Origin: a virus
Strand: one strand, 5' to 3'
Length of the DNA: 61,521 nt
Virus record (IMG/VR): IMGVR_UViG_3300034096_000310
Location: 1-61,521 of that record
How positions within the stretch are numbered: the first letter of the stretch is position 1; each line of letters opens with the position of its first letter. The notes beneath the pieces were generated by a model, which saw only the letters and a list, made by a program, of their open reading frames with translations, made no database searches and was not told where the DNA came from. Positions 53,034 through 59,003 of the stretch are shown one piece after another. The position numbers were made by a program, and so were the translations under genes.

Positions 53034-53105
53034 AAAATTGGAGTTTTAGTTAGCACCGCCTCCAGTCGCGAACTGGATGCCATCAGGATGGGGCGGTTCG
53101 GGGGA
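53034..53105 (-). ncRNA. tRNA-like intergenic element E3
   Basis: On the minus strand: TCCCCCGA, ACCGCC (53097-53092) with GGCGGT (53060-53055), a perfect T-arm TCCAG-TTCGCGA-CTGGA (53077-53061) stacked directly on the closing stem, and a linker that itself can fold (CCAT/ATGG). Closing stem differs wholly from E2 and E4 yet pairs. Confidence 0.7.
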
Positions 53106-53282
53106 TTATTGAGGGAGAATGGTGTAGTCCTCGCCATCGACATTCATCTGCTCCAATTCTTGCTCGTACGCGACTCCTTCATCGAGCAGTTCAAGGTACT
53201 TCTTCTCTGCTTCGGCTTCGTTATTGGCTTCAATTGTAAGGTACGTGGTGTAGGTGCGCTGTTGTTTGATTGTGTATTTCAT
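53106..53282 (-). CDS. Small acidic protein
   Basis: 58 residues from the ATG at 53282 (MKYTIKQQRTYTTYLTIEAN). The start is fixed by element E4 directly upstream; a longer frame would run through it. A strand followed by a Glu-rich helix. Function unknown. Confidence 0.7.
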   Translation of the reverse strand: MKYTIKQQRTYTTYLTIEANNEAEAEKKYLELLDEGVAYEQELEQMNVDGEDYTILPQ

Positions 53283-53350
53283 GGGGTTTTGATTTGATGA
53301 GGAACTGCCGAAGGAGTCGAACCTTCGTAAGACCATCGCAGTTCGGGGGA
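53283..53350 (-). ncRNA. tRNA-like intergenic element E4 with canonical T-arm
   Basis: On the minus strand: TCCCCC, GAACTGC (53344-53338) with GCAGTTC (53308-53302), linker GATGGTCTTA, T-arm CGAAGG-TTCGACT-CCTTCG (53327-53309), then CTCATC. The T-arm contains GGTTCGACTCC, identical to the tRNA consensus, and lies directly beside the closing stem as in tRNA. Confidence 0.75.
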
Positions 53351-53599
53351 TTATTCAATCTCTACTAACTGACCATCCTTTACTACATACTGATGGTCAT
53401 CATCCTCCTCCCATTCAGTCCAGTAGTATGCCTCATCTTCGTATGCCTCTTCCAAAGTATCGTACCCAAGGGACTGAGCGTACTTGAGGGCATCAGGTTC
53501 ATACTTGGCATAGTAGCATCCATCACCGAAGCAGAATCCTTCGTTCATTCCTTCGTTGGTCGCATCGCATTTGCGAGCGTAGGTTTGATTTTCTTGCAT
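53351..53599 (-). CDS. Small Cys- and acid-rich protein
   Basis: 82 residues: CDATNEGMNEGFCFGDGCYY, then a very acidic end with WTEWEEDDDHQY. I recall similar small proteins in other phages and plasmids; no function known. The upstream gene ends four bases before its start, with no element between. Confidence 0.7.
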   Translation of the reverse strand: MQENQTYARKCDATNEGMNEGFCFGDGCYYAKYEPDALKYAQSLGYDTLEEAYEDEAYYWTEWEEDDDHQYVVKDGQLVEIE

Positions 53600-53603
53600 A
53601 GGG

Positions 53604-53756
53604 TTAGTCGTTTAATGAATTAAGATGTTCAATCTCGGCATCATCGAGGTAGATACGGAGTCCATTGTCGATGGTGATGTAATTGTCCTTGACTTCGATT
53701 ATCTTCTTACCTACGAGGTATTCAGATGATTCGGGGGTGAATACTTGTGTGTTCAT
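53604..53756 (-). CDS. Small acidic protein
   Basis: 50 residues from the ATG at 53756 (MNTQVFTPESSEYLVGKKII), beta-rich with an acidic C terminus. Element E5 precedes it. Function unknown. Confidence 0.62.
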   Translation of the reverse strand: MNTQVFTPESSEYLVGKKIIEVKDNYITIDNGLRIYLDDAEIEHLNSLND

Positions 53757-53825
53757 ATCAGGGGTTTTGTTGAGGAACTGAGGGCGGTATCGCTCCGCCT
53801 TAGCCACTTTCTCAGTTCGGGAGAT
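53757..53825 (-). ncRNA. tRNA-like intergenic element E5
   Basis: On the minus strand: CTCCC, GAACTGAG (53818-53811) with CTCAGTTC (53782-53775), linker AAAGTGGCTAA, T-arm GGCGG-AGCGATA-CCGCC (53799-53783), then CTCAACAAAACCCC. 8-bp plus 5-bp coaxial helix. Confidence 0.7.
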
Positions 53826-54317
53826 TTAGAATTCCCAGTCATAGTGATACTCTGCTCTACCAAAGAGGATATTCACCTTCGGGTATCTCCTTTTCACCTT
53901 GGTGAATCCTTTAACGAATCTGAGGTCGTTATTGTCATCGTAGAGTCCCAGTTCACTACAACGAATCCATAGGTCGGTCATATGCTTGAACTGATTCGAG
54001 AATTCGGGCTCAAACACGATGTCCTCAATCACCTCTCTCCATGCGCCGTTGCGGTATAGGAGAGTGCGCTTGTATCCATCGGGATTCGGAGTCAGTTCCC
54101 AGTCTTGGTGGCCCATACCTTCTGCATTGGGCTTGGCCTTGTGGTTCATCTCACGAATAACACACTGCTTACCATCGGCGGATACCTCCAACACCTCAGC
54201 AGGGTGGCGGTCTGAATACGATAGGAGAGTAGCACCTTTGCCTACCTCTGGGGTAGACGAATTGTTGCCCATAAGGTAGTTGGTGAAGCTACCTTCGAGT
54301 CTTCTAGTTTGTCTCAT
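53826..54317 (-). CDS. Hypothetical protein
   Basis: 163 residues. MGNNSSTPEVGKGATLLSYS and DRHPAEVLEVSADGKQCVIR suggest a beta-rich fold; similar proteins of unknown function occur in other Bacteroidota phages as I recall. Elements E5 and E6 flank it. Confidence 0.72.
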   Translation of the reverse strand: MRQTRRLEGSFTNYLMGNNSSTPEVGKGATLLSYSDRHPAEVLEVSADGKQCVIREMNHKAKPNAEGMGHQDWELTPNPDGYKRTLLYRNGAWREVIEDIVFEPEFSNQFKHMTDLWIRCSELGLYDDNNDLRFVKGFTKVKRRYPKVNILFGRAEYHYDWEF

Positions 54318-54379
54318 GGTATAGGGGTTTGATTCGTAACTGGGAGGGGAGTCGAACCCCTCCTGAGACCATCCAGTTA
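54318..54379 (-). ncRNA. tRNA-like intergenic element E6 with canonical T-arm and embedded stop codon
   Basis: On the minus strand: TAACTGG (54379-54373) with CCAGTTA (54343-54337), linker ATGGTCTCAG or similar, T-arm GAGGGG-TTCGACT-CCCCTC (54362-54344). The TAA of the closing stem is the stop codon of the reductase gene, and the partner strand has changed to TTA to match. The T-arm again holds the consensus GTTCGACTC. Confidence 0.75.
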
Positions 54380-55138
54380 TCCGCAGACGAACTCTGCGAC
54401 TGAGAACTTGGCATCACCCTCAACGATATCCTTCAGCCAGTTCTTCTCCTTGCCACTCATGAGGAGGGTAAACCCAAGCCGCTCCTCAGTTTCTACGTAC
54501 CGCTTGTACAACTGGGGGTTGTGCTTTGCGGCCACCTTGATATCGCTCTTATTGCTCATGATGCAGAACACGCAAGAGAGGCGGCTCATGCCGAGGTCGT
54601 AGGCATAGTGCCTCTTCTGACCTACTGACTCAATCTCAGCCCACACCTCCTTTACACTCCAGTCGAAGATGGGTAGCCAGTCGTACCACTCCCGACCCGC
54701 CTTGCTATTGCGCTCGTTGATGCGGAAGGGGATTTGCTTGGCGCGAGCGGATGACTCTTCGGAGCGGATACCCATGCAGTTCACGATGAGGGTCTTGCCT
54801 CTCTCCTTGCACCAGTTGCGGATAAACTTCTCAATCGGTTGGCGCTTGAGGTCACTGGTGCACTGGCGGTAACTGGGGGAGGGGAACATGCCGCGGTGCT
54901 CCACCATCTCGAAGAAGGTCTTGCCCGCACGAACGAGGTGCGCCTCTATGCCCAGTGAATTCTCTTGTACGTGCTCCCAACATCCCTCCCAGTCAACTTC
55001 GGGGAGGTCTGCATGGACGATGACCAGTTGGTCGTGGGGTACTACTTTGCTGAGGAATATCTTCATGGCTTGGCTATCCTTTCCACCTGAGTCGTTGATA
55101 AAAAAGATTGCGCCTCTGTCGATTAGTTGCTGAATCAT
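54377..55138 (-). CDS. PAPS-reductase family protein (adenine-nucleotide alpha-hydrolase fold)
   Basis: 253 residues. SGGKDS at 17-22 is the PP-loop that binds the nucleotide; VHADLPEVDW, CTSDLKRQPIEKFIRN and GIRSEESSARA are family segments, and SRLSCVFCIM adds a C-x-x-C that could hold a cluster or metal. Relatives include sulfate-assimilation CysH and DndC of DNA phosphorothioation. No dnd partner genes are visible, so phosphorothioation by the phage alone is unlikely. The function in phages is unsettled; sulfur transfer to a nucleotide or tRNA base is possible. Confidence 0.82.
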   Translation of the reverse strand: MIQQLIDRGAIFFINDSGGKDSQAMKIFLSKVVPHDQLVIVHADLPEVDWEGCWEHVQENSLGIEAHLVRAGKTFFEMVEHRGMFPSPSYRQCTSDLKRQPIEKFIRNWCKERGKTLIVNCMGIRSEESSARAKQIPFRINERNSKAGREWYDWLPIFDWSVKEVWAEIESVGQKRHYAYDLGMSRLSCVFCIMSNKSDIKVAAKHNPQLYKRYVETEERLGFTLLMSGKEKNWLKDIVEGDAKFSVAEFVCG

Positions 55139-55209
55139 GGTATTGGGGTTTGGATGAGGAACTGGGTGTCATTCGATGACTTGCCTAAAGCGGCCCAGTT
55201 CGGGGGAAA
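55139..55209 (-). ncRNA. tRNA-like intergenic element E7
   Basis: On the minus strand: TTTCCCCC, GAACTGGG (55201-55194) with CCCAGTTC (55166-55159), inner hairpin GTCAT/ATGAC (55180-55176, 55172-55168) containing TCGAA, then CTCATCCAAACCCC. Fills the stop-to-start space. Confidence 0.6.
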
Positions 55210-55293
55210 TTATCTACAAATTTGGTCTTGTATCTGACCCACCACATACCCTATCACCAATAGGGCAAGCAGTAACTGGATAACCTTTCTCAT
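55210..55293 (-). CDS. 27-residue membrane peptide
   Basis: MRKVIQLLLALLVIGYVVGQ followed by a polar end: one transmembrane helix or signal peptide. Start overlaps the upstream stop (ATGA) and the stop abuts element E7, both supporting translation. Confidence 0.58.
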   Translation of the reverse strand: MRKVIQLLLALLVIGYVVGQIQDQICR

Positions 55294-55484
55294 AGGGGTA
55301 GTAGGTTTGCTTGTTTACAAAGGCGCTCCCACTTAAGGTCACGCAAGATTTGCTTTGAATCTCCGCCCAGTTCCACGAGGATTTGCTTTACTCGGGTATG
55401 GGTAGAGATTGTTTTTTCGGTACGACGGATAACTTGTCCATCTGCCTTGGCAGTAAAGAGTGGGGATTTGATTCGCTTACGCAT
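55290..55484 (-). CDS. Small basic protein
   Basis: 64 residues from the ATG at 55484, which overlaps the upstream gene by 8 bases. Basic, helical C terminus (RVKQILVELGGDSKQILRDL). May bind DNA or RNA. Function unknown. Confidence 0.6.
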   Translation of the reverse strand: MRKRIKSPLFTAKADGQVIRRTEKTISTHTRVKQILVELGGDSKQILRDLKWERLCKQANLLPL

Positions 55485-55602
55485 AAGAAGGATTTTGAAG
55501 GGTGATAGAAAGGGTGTCAAATGTCACGATTTCCCATCCCATGGATAGGAGGTCAGCGGCAATCTGCTGACCCTTTAGGGTGAGGAGGTTTACGTTTATC
55601 AT
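55477..55602 (-). CDS. 41-residue hypothetical protein
   Basis: MINVNLLTLKGQQIAADLLS and an ending strand. It overlaps the neighbours by ATGA on the upstream side and 8 bases downstream. Function unknown. Confidence 0.55.
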   Translation of the reverse strand: MINVNLLTLKGQQIAADLLSMGWEIVTFDTLSITLQNPSYA

Positions 55603-55667
55603 GGTGTTTGGGTTTCGGAGGTTACTGCCCCCATCGTCAGTAGTGCGAATATTAGCACTAGACCCAT
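55599..55667 (-). CDS. 22-residue hydrophobic peptide
   Basis: MGLVLIFALLTMGAVTSETQ: signal-peptide-like or membrane helix. Linked to the next gene by ATGA. First frame after the large gene-free region. Confidence 0.4.
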   Translation of the reverse strand: MGLVLIFALLTMGAVTSETQTP

Positions 55668-56346
55668 TTACTTATCGGGTAGTCGGGGGTGATAAATCGA
55701 CCCTTAACATCTGCCCATGCAAGTCAGTCCTTTCGGTTTGCTGACTCCAACACCCTGACTCGGAACTACCGAGGTTTGGCGCGACCTTGCGAGAACACTG
55801 GGAGCAGGTACGATACCGCCAGTGTGCCTGATGTTTATGTGCCGAGGAAGGCATCCTCGAGTCTCATCCCACTCTTCGTGGTGGCCACAACGTCTTACGA
55901 CGGAAGGCTCATATCGAGACCATCGCTATGCATTAATCGTGGTTTGGTGTCCGTCCGTCCATCGTACTCACCTAGTCGGGTGGATGGGTGGGAGGTGCGT
56001 TGCCCTAACACGAAACCTGAAAAGAACTATAGTGCTTTGCGGAATCGCTTACTCTCTACACCTCTTCCGACATTACCTTTCGGGATTGTTTATCAGTTCC
56101 ATTTAGCCTATTGCACTAGGGCAGGCGCACCATTACTTCAGAGCGGTAGTAAGCAAAACCTCAAAGAACTTCGTCCCGAAAGACAAGGCAAAACTAACGG
56201 ATAGGGATAACCGAATCCAAATATTTTTGAAACTTTTTTTAAAAAATACGTATGTATACTTAGGCCGAGTGGCCAAAATCAATGAGTTATGAAAAATGTT
56301 AAATATTGTTAAGGGTTAACCATTAGTGGCCCAGTTCGGGGGCATC
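55668..56346 (-). ncRNA. Large gene-free region, candidate structured RNA
   Basis: About 680 bases between leftward genes. Open frames on the plus strand here have poor protein composition. On the minus strand many hairpins are visible: CGTC-GTAA-GACG and CCAC-GAAGA-GTGG inside GTCTC/GAGAC (55861-55920), CTCGG-TAGTT-CCGAG, GAGGA-TGCCT-TCCTC, ACACTGG/CCAGTGT (55795-55826), AGTCAG/CTGACT (55732-55746 region), and two CCGAAAGG stems with GAAA loops. GNRA-type loops appear only on the minus strand. The last 110 bases (56215-56330) are very A/T-rich. Confidence 0.5.
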
Positions 56347-56670
56347 CTATAGCCGCTTATTGACATAGTAATTCCGTAAGTAAGAGAGATACTCCCTTCC
56401 TCTAGGAGATAGAGAGTAACGAATACCCTCTCGGACAAGCAATCCCAGTTGACAAAGATGCTTAAGGTTATTCCACGCATTGTTAGGCTTAACCCGACCA
56501 ATAGAATACTTAGCCAAATACTCACACACCCCTGCACACGTACACACACCCAAGACACGAACACCAACGAGTAAGCGCAAATCCAAGGGAGCAAGACGAG
56601 GGATACCCATCCGCTTCGCGATGCGATACTCCGCACCATCAGACATCAAATAGAATTTCTCAAGTTTCAT
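56347..56670 (-). CDS. Winged-helix-like protein, possible regulator
   Basis: 107 residues. The C-terminal half (NNAWNNLKHLCQLGLLVREG then IRYSLSPRGREYL) has the helix-strand pattern of a winged helix: recognition helix, hairpin wing and closing helix. It is the first gene of the leftward block, facing the intergenic region with operator-like palindromes, the usual place for an early regulator or lysogeny repressor. The stop is followed by a CCCCCGAACTGGG half-element. Confidence 0.62.
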   Translation of the reverse strand: MKLEKFYLMSDGAEYRIAKRMGIPRLAPLDLRLLVGVRVLGVCTCAGVCEYLAKYSIGRVKPNNAWNNLKHLCQLGLLVREGIRYSLSPRGREYLSYLRNYYVNKRL

Positions 56671-57101
56671 TGCTGGTCGACGGAGGGGAAAGGGGAGGGG
56701 GGATTATTTCGCTTTTCAGTACACACACCCACATTTTCCCACCTGACCTCCATCCGCTTTTTGTTTTATCGTTTATCGTTTCGCTTTTTCTCCCCACATC
56801 TGCACGATTTGCACACGTGTGCGTGTTGAGTGTCAGCATATTGCGTACTCCAGATGCTAATCGGTACTTAGCTACGAGGGGGCAAAATCGATTTCGGAAG
56901 GCCGAAAAACGCACCCACCCAGTCGCGGATTCGCGGTTCGCGCACGCATGCCCACCCACCCATTTATATATATAACCCCCACCCTTCACCCACATATTCC
57001 ACCCAAATATTCCCACTGGTGATACTCACGGCTTTCTACAAATGTAAACTGAGCAACTATCTATTTTATTGTGTTACTCACAGATGTTGGTAACTGGCTC
57101 T

Positions 57102-57132
57102 TTGAATTAGGTTATGGGGTCTTTATTTTTGG
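57102..57132 (+). promoter_or_regulatory. Exact Bacteroidota consensus promoter
   Basis: TTTG, exactly 19 bases, then TATTTTTG (TAnnTTTG), a full match to the vegetative promoter of Bacteroidota. The first start codon downstream is 325 bases away, at 57458, so the transcript has a very long leader or a separate RNA. Confidence 0.75.
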
Positions 57133-57138
57133 CGCTAT

Positions 57139-57420
57139 CCACCTTTCAGGAATCCGGCTCGGGTGGATCTAGAACGCGCAAGAGTGGGACAGCAGACGAT
57201 GGCGCAGCCCCGATGCAAAGGGAGGAGGGGTATGTCTGCAGGCTGGCACTTCAGTCTTAAAGTAGCTCCCAGACCGATCGGCGGTGTGTCCAGATCGGGA
57301 CGATAGATGCGGGCGTCCGAAGGGGCTCAGGCAAGTATCGGTTGCAGATCGGGGGACATAGTCATGCTCTCGATTCTGCAAGCATCCTCAAAGGCTAGGC
57401 AAGTATGTATACCTGTTTTT
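57139..57420 (+). ncRNA. Candidate structured noncoding RNA
   Basis: Begins where transcription from the 57102 promoter should start. Visible helices: ATCCACC/GGTGGAT (57137-57168 region), CCGATC/GATCGG (57284-57298), GGACG/CGTCC (57298-57318), GCAA/TTGC, ATGCT/AGCAT (57364-57385), and long-range AGCCCC/GGGGCT. The 12-base AGATCGGG-type segment occurs twice. It ends near CCTGTTTTTAG at 57412, a weak terminator. Confidence 0.5.
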
Positions 57421-57457
57421 AGAGTATTAGTACAGGGTGGAGTCTAATTTGCAGATT

Positions 57458-57613
57458 ATGGAAATGATAAAAAGAAAGGACGGGTCTTATTCTCGCAGGG
57501 GTCTGTGGGATAATATCCGGGCCAATGCCGGTTCGGGGAAGAAGCCCACGAAGGCTATGTTAAAGCAAGAAGCTAAAATCAAAAGGAATGCCACTAAAAA
57601 AAGCAAAGGGTAA
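57458..57613 (+). CDS. Small basic phage protein
   Basis: 51 residues, very basic: KDGSYSRRGLWDNIRANAGS and KKPTKAMLKQEAKIKRN. I know this RRGLWDNIR pattern from other Bacteroidota phages, always without function. It overlaps the next gene by 26 bases. Could bind DNA or RNA, perhaps in the virion. Confidence 0.68.
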   Translation: MEMIKRKDGSYSRRGLWDNIRANAGSGKKPTKAMLKQEAKIKRNATKKSKG

Positions 57614-57761
57614 GTCTGACTACAACAAGGTAGTCTCTGCCAACATCCGTGAACTCATGGCGGATAACAAGAAGAAGGGTAAGGAGAAGGGTGCTGGTGG
57701 TAAGGCTAGGTCTAGGAAGCAGATACTGGCAATTGCGATCAGCTCGGCAAAGGGCAAATGA
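57588..57761 (+). CDS. Small basic phage protein
   Basis: 57 residues, Lys-rich: MPLKKAKGKSDYNKVVSANI and a tail SRKQILAIAISSAKG. Histone-like composition; occurs next to the preceding gene in related phages as I recall. Stop overlaps the HNH start (ATGA). Confidence 0.68.
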   Translation: MPLKKAKGKSDYNKVVSANIRELMADNKKKGKEKGAGGKARSRKQILAIAISSAKGK

Positions 57762-58024
57762 GAAAGCACACCAAGGTATACGTAGATTATTTCGGTTGGG
57801 CGGACTTCTATCCCTGTGAGGTCTGTGGGGCTAAGGCGGTGGACATCCATCACATCGAAGCTCGGGGGATGGGTGGTAGTAAAAAGTCTGACCACATCGA
57901 GAACCTAATGGCTCTTTGCAGATCCTGCCATCTGGAGTACGGCGACAAGCGCCAGCACATAGAATTCCTTAAAACACGGCACCAGCATAATGTTGATAAT
58001 CATGTTGGTAAAAACTATCTATAA
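57758..58024 (+). CDS. HNH endonuclease
   Basis: 88 residues. Cys20 and Cys23 with Cys54 and Cys57 hold the structural zinc; His31-His32-Ile, Asn49 and His58 form the HNH active site (VDIHHIEARGMGG, ENLMALCRSCHLEYG). Short phage HNH proteins often assist terminase in packaging cleavage, or are homing nucleases. The stop TAA lies within the palindrome at 58013-58033. Confidence 0.85.
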   Translation: MRKHTKVYVDYFGWADFYPCEVCGAKAVDIHHIEARGMGGSKKSDHIENLMALCRSCHLEYGDKRQHIEFLKTRHQHNVDNHVGKNYL

Positions 58025-58033
58025 TAGATAGTT
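58013..58033. promoter_or_regulatory. Palindrome AACTATCT-N5-AGATAGTT
   Basis: Perfect 8-bp arms, the same as at 17314-17334, here overlapping the end of the HNH gene and 18 bases before the next start. No TAnnTTTG follows, so the palindrome is likely an element of its own: an operator or an RNA hairpin. Confidence 0.6.
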
Positions 58034-58051
58034 CTTATCTAAATTAGTAGT

Positions 58052-58633
58052 ATGCAGCCGATCTATAAGATTTTCGTAAGCATAGAAAAGCGTTTCCAAG
58101 ACGAGATCGTTACCGACGGTGGGTTGAAGTTGTACTATGATCACACTTACAAACCGGAGGATAACTCAACGATTGTCGGTGTGGTGGAGGCCATCCCAGC
58201 CAAGCATGACCTAGCCAACTTCCCTGATGATTTTATATTCAATGTTCAGGTAGGAGACAGGCTTTATTTCCATTTCAATATCGTCCATGACATGTCTAAT
58301 ATGATTGAGGTGGATGGGAAGCAGTATTGGATGGTGGATTATTTTGACGCGATCGCGCTGGTGCGCGATTCTCAGATACACCCTGTCGGATCATACGTGT
58401 TGATTGAGCCACTAGAAGAAAAGATTGAAAGCTCCCTAATTATTCCCGAGATCGTTGAGCGTGAGGGTTGTCGTGGTAGAGTGGTGGCCAGCAACGAGCT
58501 GCCAGTGGGGGCAGAGGTGGAGTATGAGGAGGTGGGTAAGTTCTGGAATGTGATCGAGGGGCGAAGGCTGTACTGTATGTTTAACAGTAACATATTGTTT
58601 ACTTATGACCAAGAAAGAAATAAAGAGCATTAG
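58052..58633 (+). CDS. GroES-like co-chaperonin, possible tandem fold
   Basis: 193 residues. The C-terminal half (PVGSYVLIEPLEEKIESSLI, then CRGRVVASNE, VGAEVEYEEVGKFW and LYCMFNSNILF) follows the GroES fold, with the mobile-loop region at EEKIESSLIIPE. The N-terminal half (YKIFVSIEKRFQDEIVTDGG, then IVGVVEAIPA and VQVGDRLYFHFNIV) shows the same strand order. A phage GroES such as T4 gp31 lets host GroEL fold the large capsid protein. Two fused copies would be unusual. Confidence 0.65.
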   Translation: MQPIYKIFVSIEKRFQDEIVTDGGLKLYYDHTYKPEDNSTIVGVVEAIPAKHDLANFPDDFIFNVQVGDRLYFHFNIVHDMSNMIEVDGKQYWMVDYFDAIALVRDSQIHPVGSYVLIEPLEEKIESSLIIPEIVEREGCRGRVVASNELPVGAEVEYEEVGKFWNVIEGRRLYCMFNSNILFTYDQERNKEH

Positions 58634-58991
58634 AGAAATCGCGAACCGTTTGCCAGTCGTATATGAGCAGACGGTTTCTGGTTTTTATATGGAGGAAGGC
58701 AAGTACTTGCCCAACATCGTCAACCATCCTGTCAATCATGAGCGCCGTCTTAGGAAAGCTTACGAGAGACTGGGGATGGATGGAGTGAGGGGTTATCTAG
58801 ACATGATCATTAAACTTCAAAAACAAAGACATGAGAATTTCGTCAACGACGGAAGTGGGAATAGTGGAGGGCAGACTAATGAAGCTGAAGCTGTGGATAC
58901 TGCGGTTTCAGATCAAGAGGAAGATATACTCAGTATCGATAGCGTTCAGCCGGGAAAAGAAGATTCAGGAATTGGAGGGGGAGATAAATAA
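58605..58991 (+). CDS. Hypothetical protein
   Basis: 128 residues: helical N terminus (ERRLRKAYERLGMDGVRGYL) and an acidic, Gly/Ser-rich disordered tail. Overlaps the GroES-like gene by 29 bases. No family recognised. Confidence 0.65.
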   Translation: MTKKEIKSIREIANRLPVVYEQTVSGFYMEEGKYLPNIVNHPVNHERRLRKAYERLGMDGVRGYLDMIIKLQKQRHENFVNDGSGNSGGQTNEAEAVDTAVSDQEEDILSIDSVQPGKEDSGIGGGDK

Positions 58992-59003
58992 GAATTATGA
59001 AGA

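Larger units (their letters stand above)
56671..57457. other. Gene-free region between the diverging blocks
   Basis: About 790 bases without a credible gene. From left: a C-rich plus strand, ATCGTTT repeats (56770s), a perfect 12-base palindrome GCACACGTGTGC (56811-56822), CCCACCCACCC next to TTATATATATAA (56964-56975), ACCCCCACCC, the promoter at 57102, and about 280 bases that look like a structured RNA. Probably holds the early control region and perhaps the replication origin. Confidence 0.6.

Noticed and set aside
54377-55138. DNA phosphorothioation system (dndC)
   Set aside because: No dndA, B, D or E partner in the genome; the fold is shared by several families.
51926-55209. True integron attC sites
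   Set aside because: The ends do not match GTTRRRY/RYYYAAC and the integrase is phage-type; kept only as an analogy.
55689-56204. A 171-codon frame on the plus strand
   Set aside because: Opposite to all neighbours, Ser/Arg/Pro-rich without a fold pattern, and it covers the hairpins of the putative structured RNA.
56660-57016. Frames of 100-118 codons on both strands in the control region
   Set aside because: Low-complexity composition, repeated His/Pro/Phe or Gly/Arg from C-rich DNA, no sensible start and no neighbour spacing.
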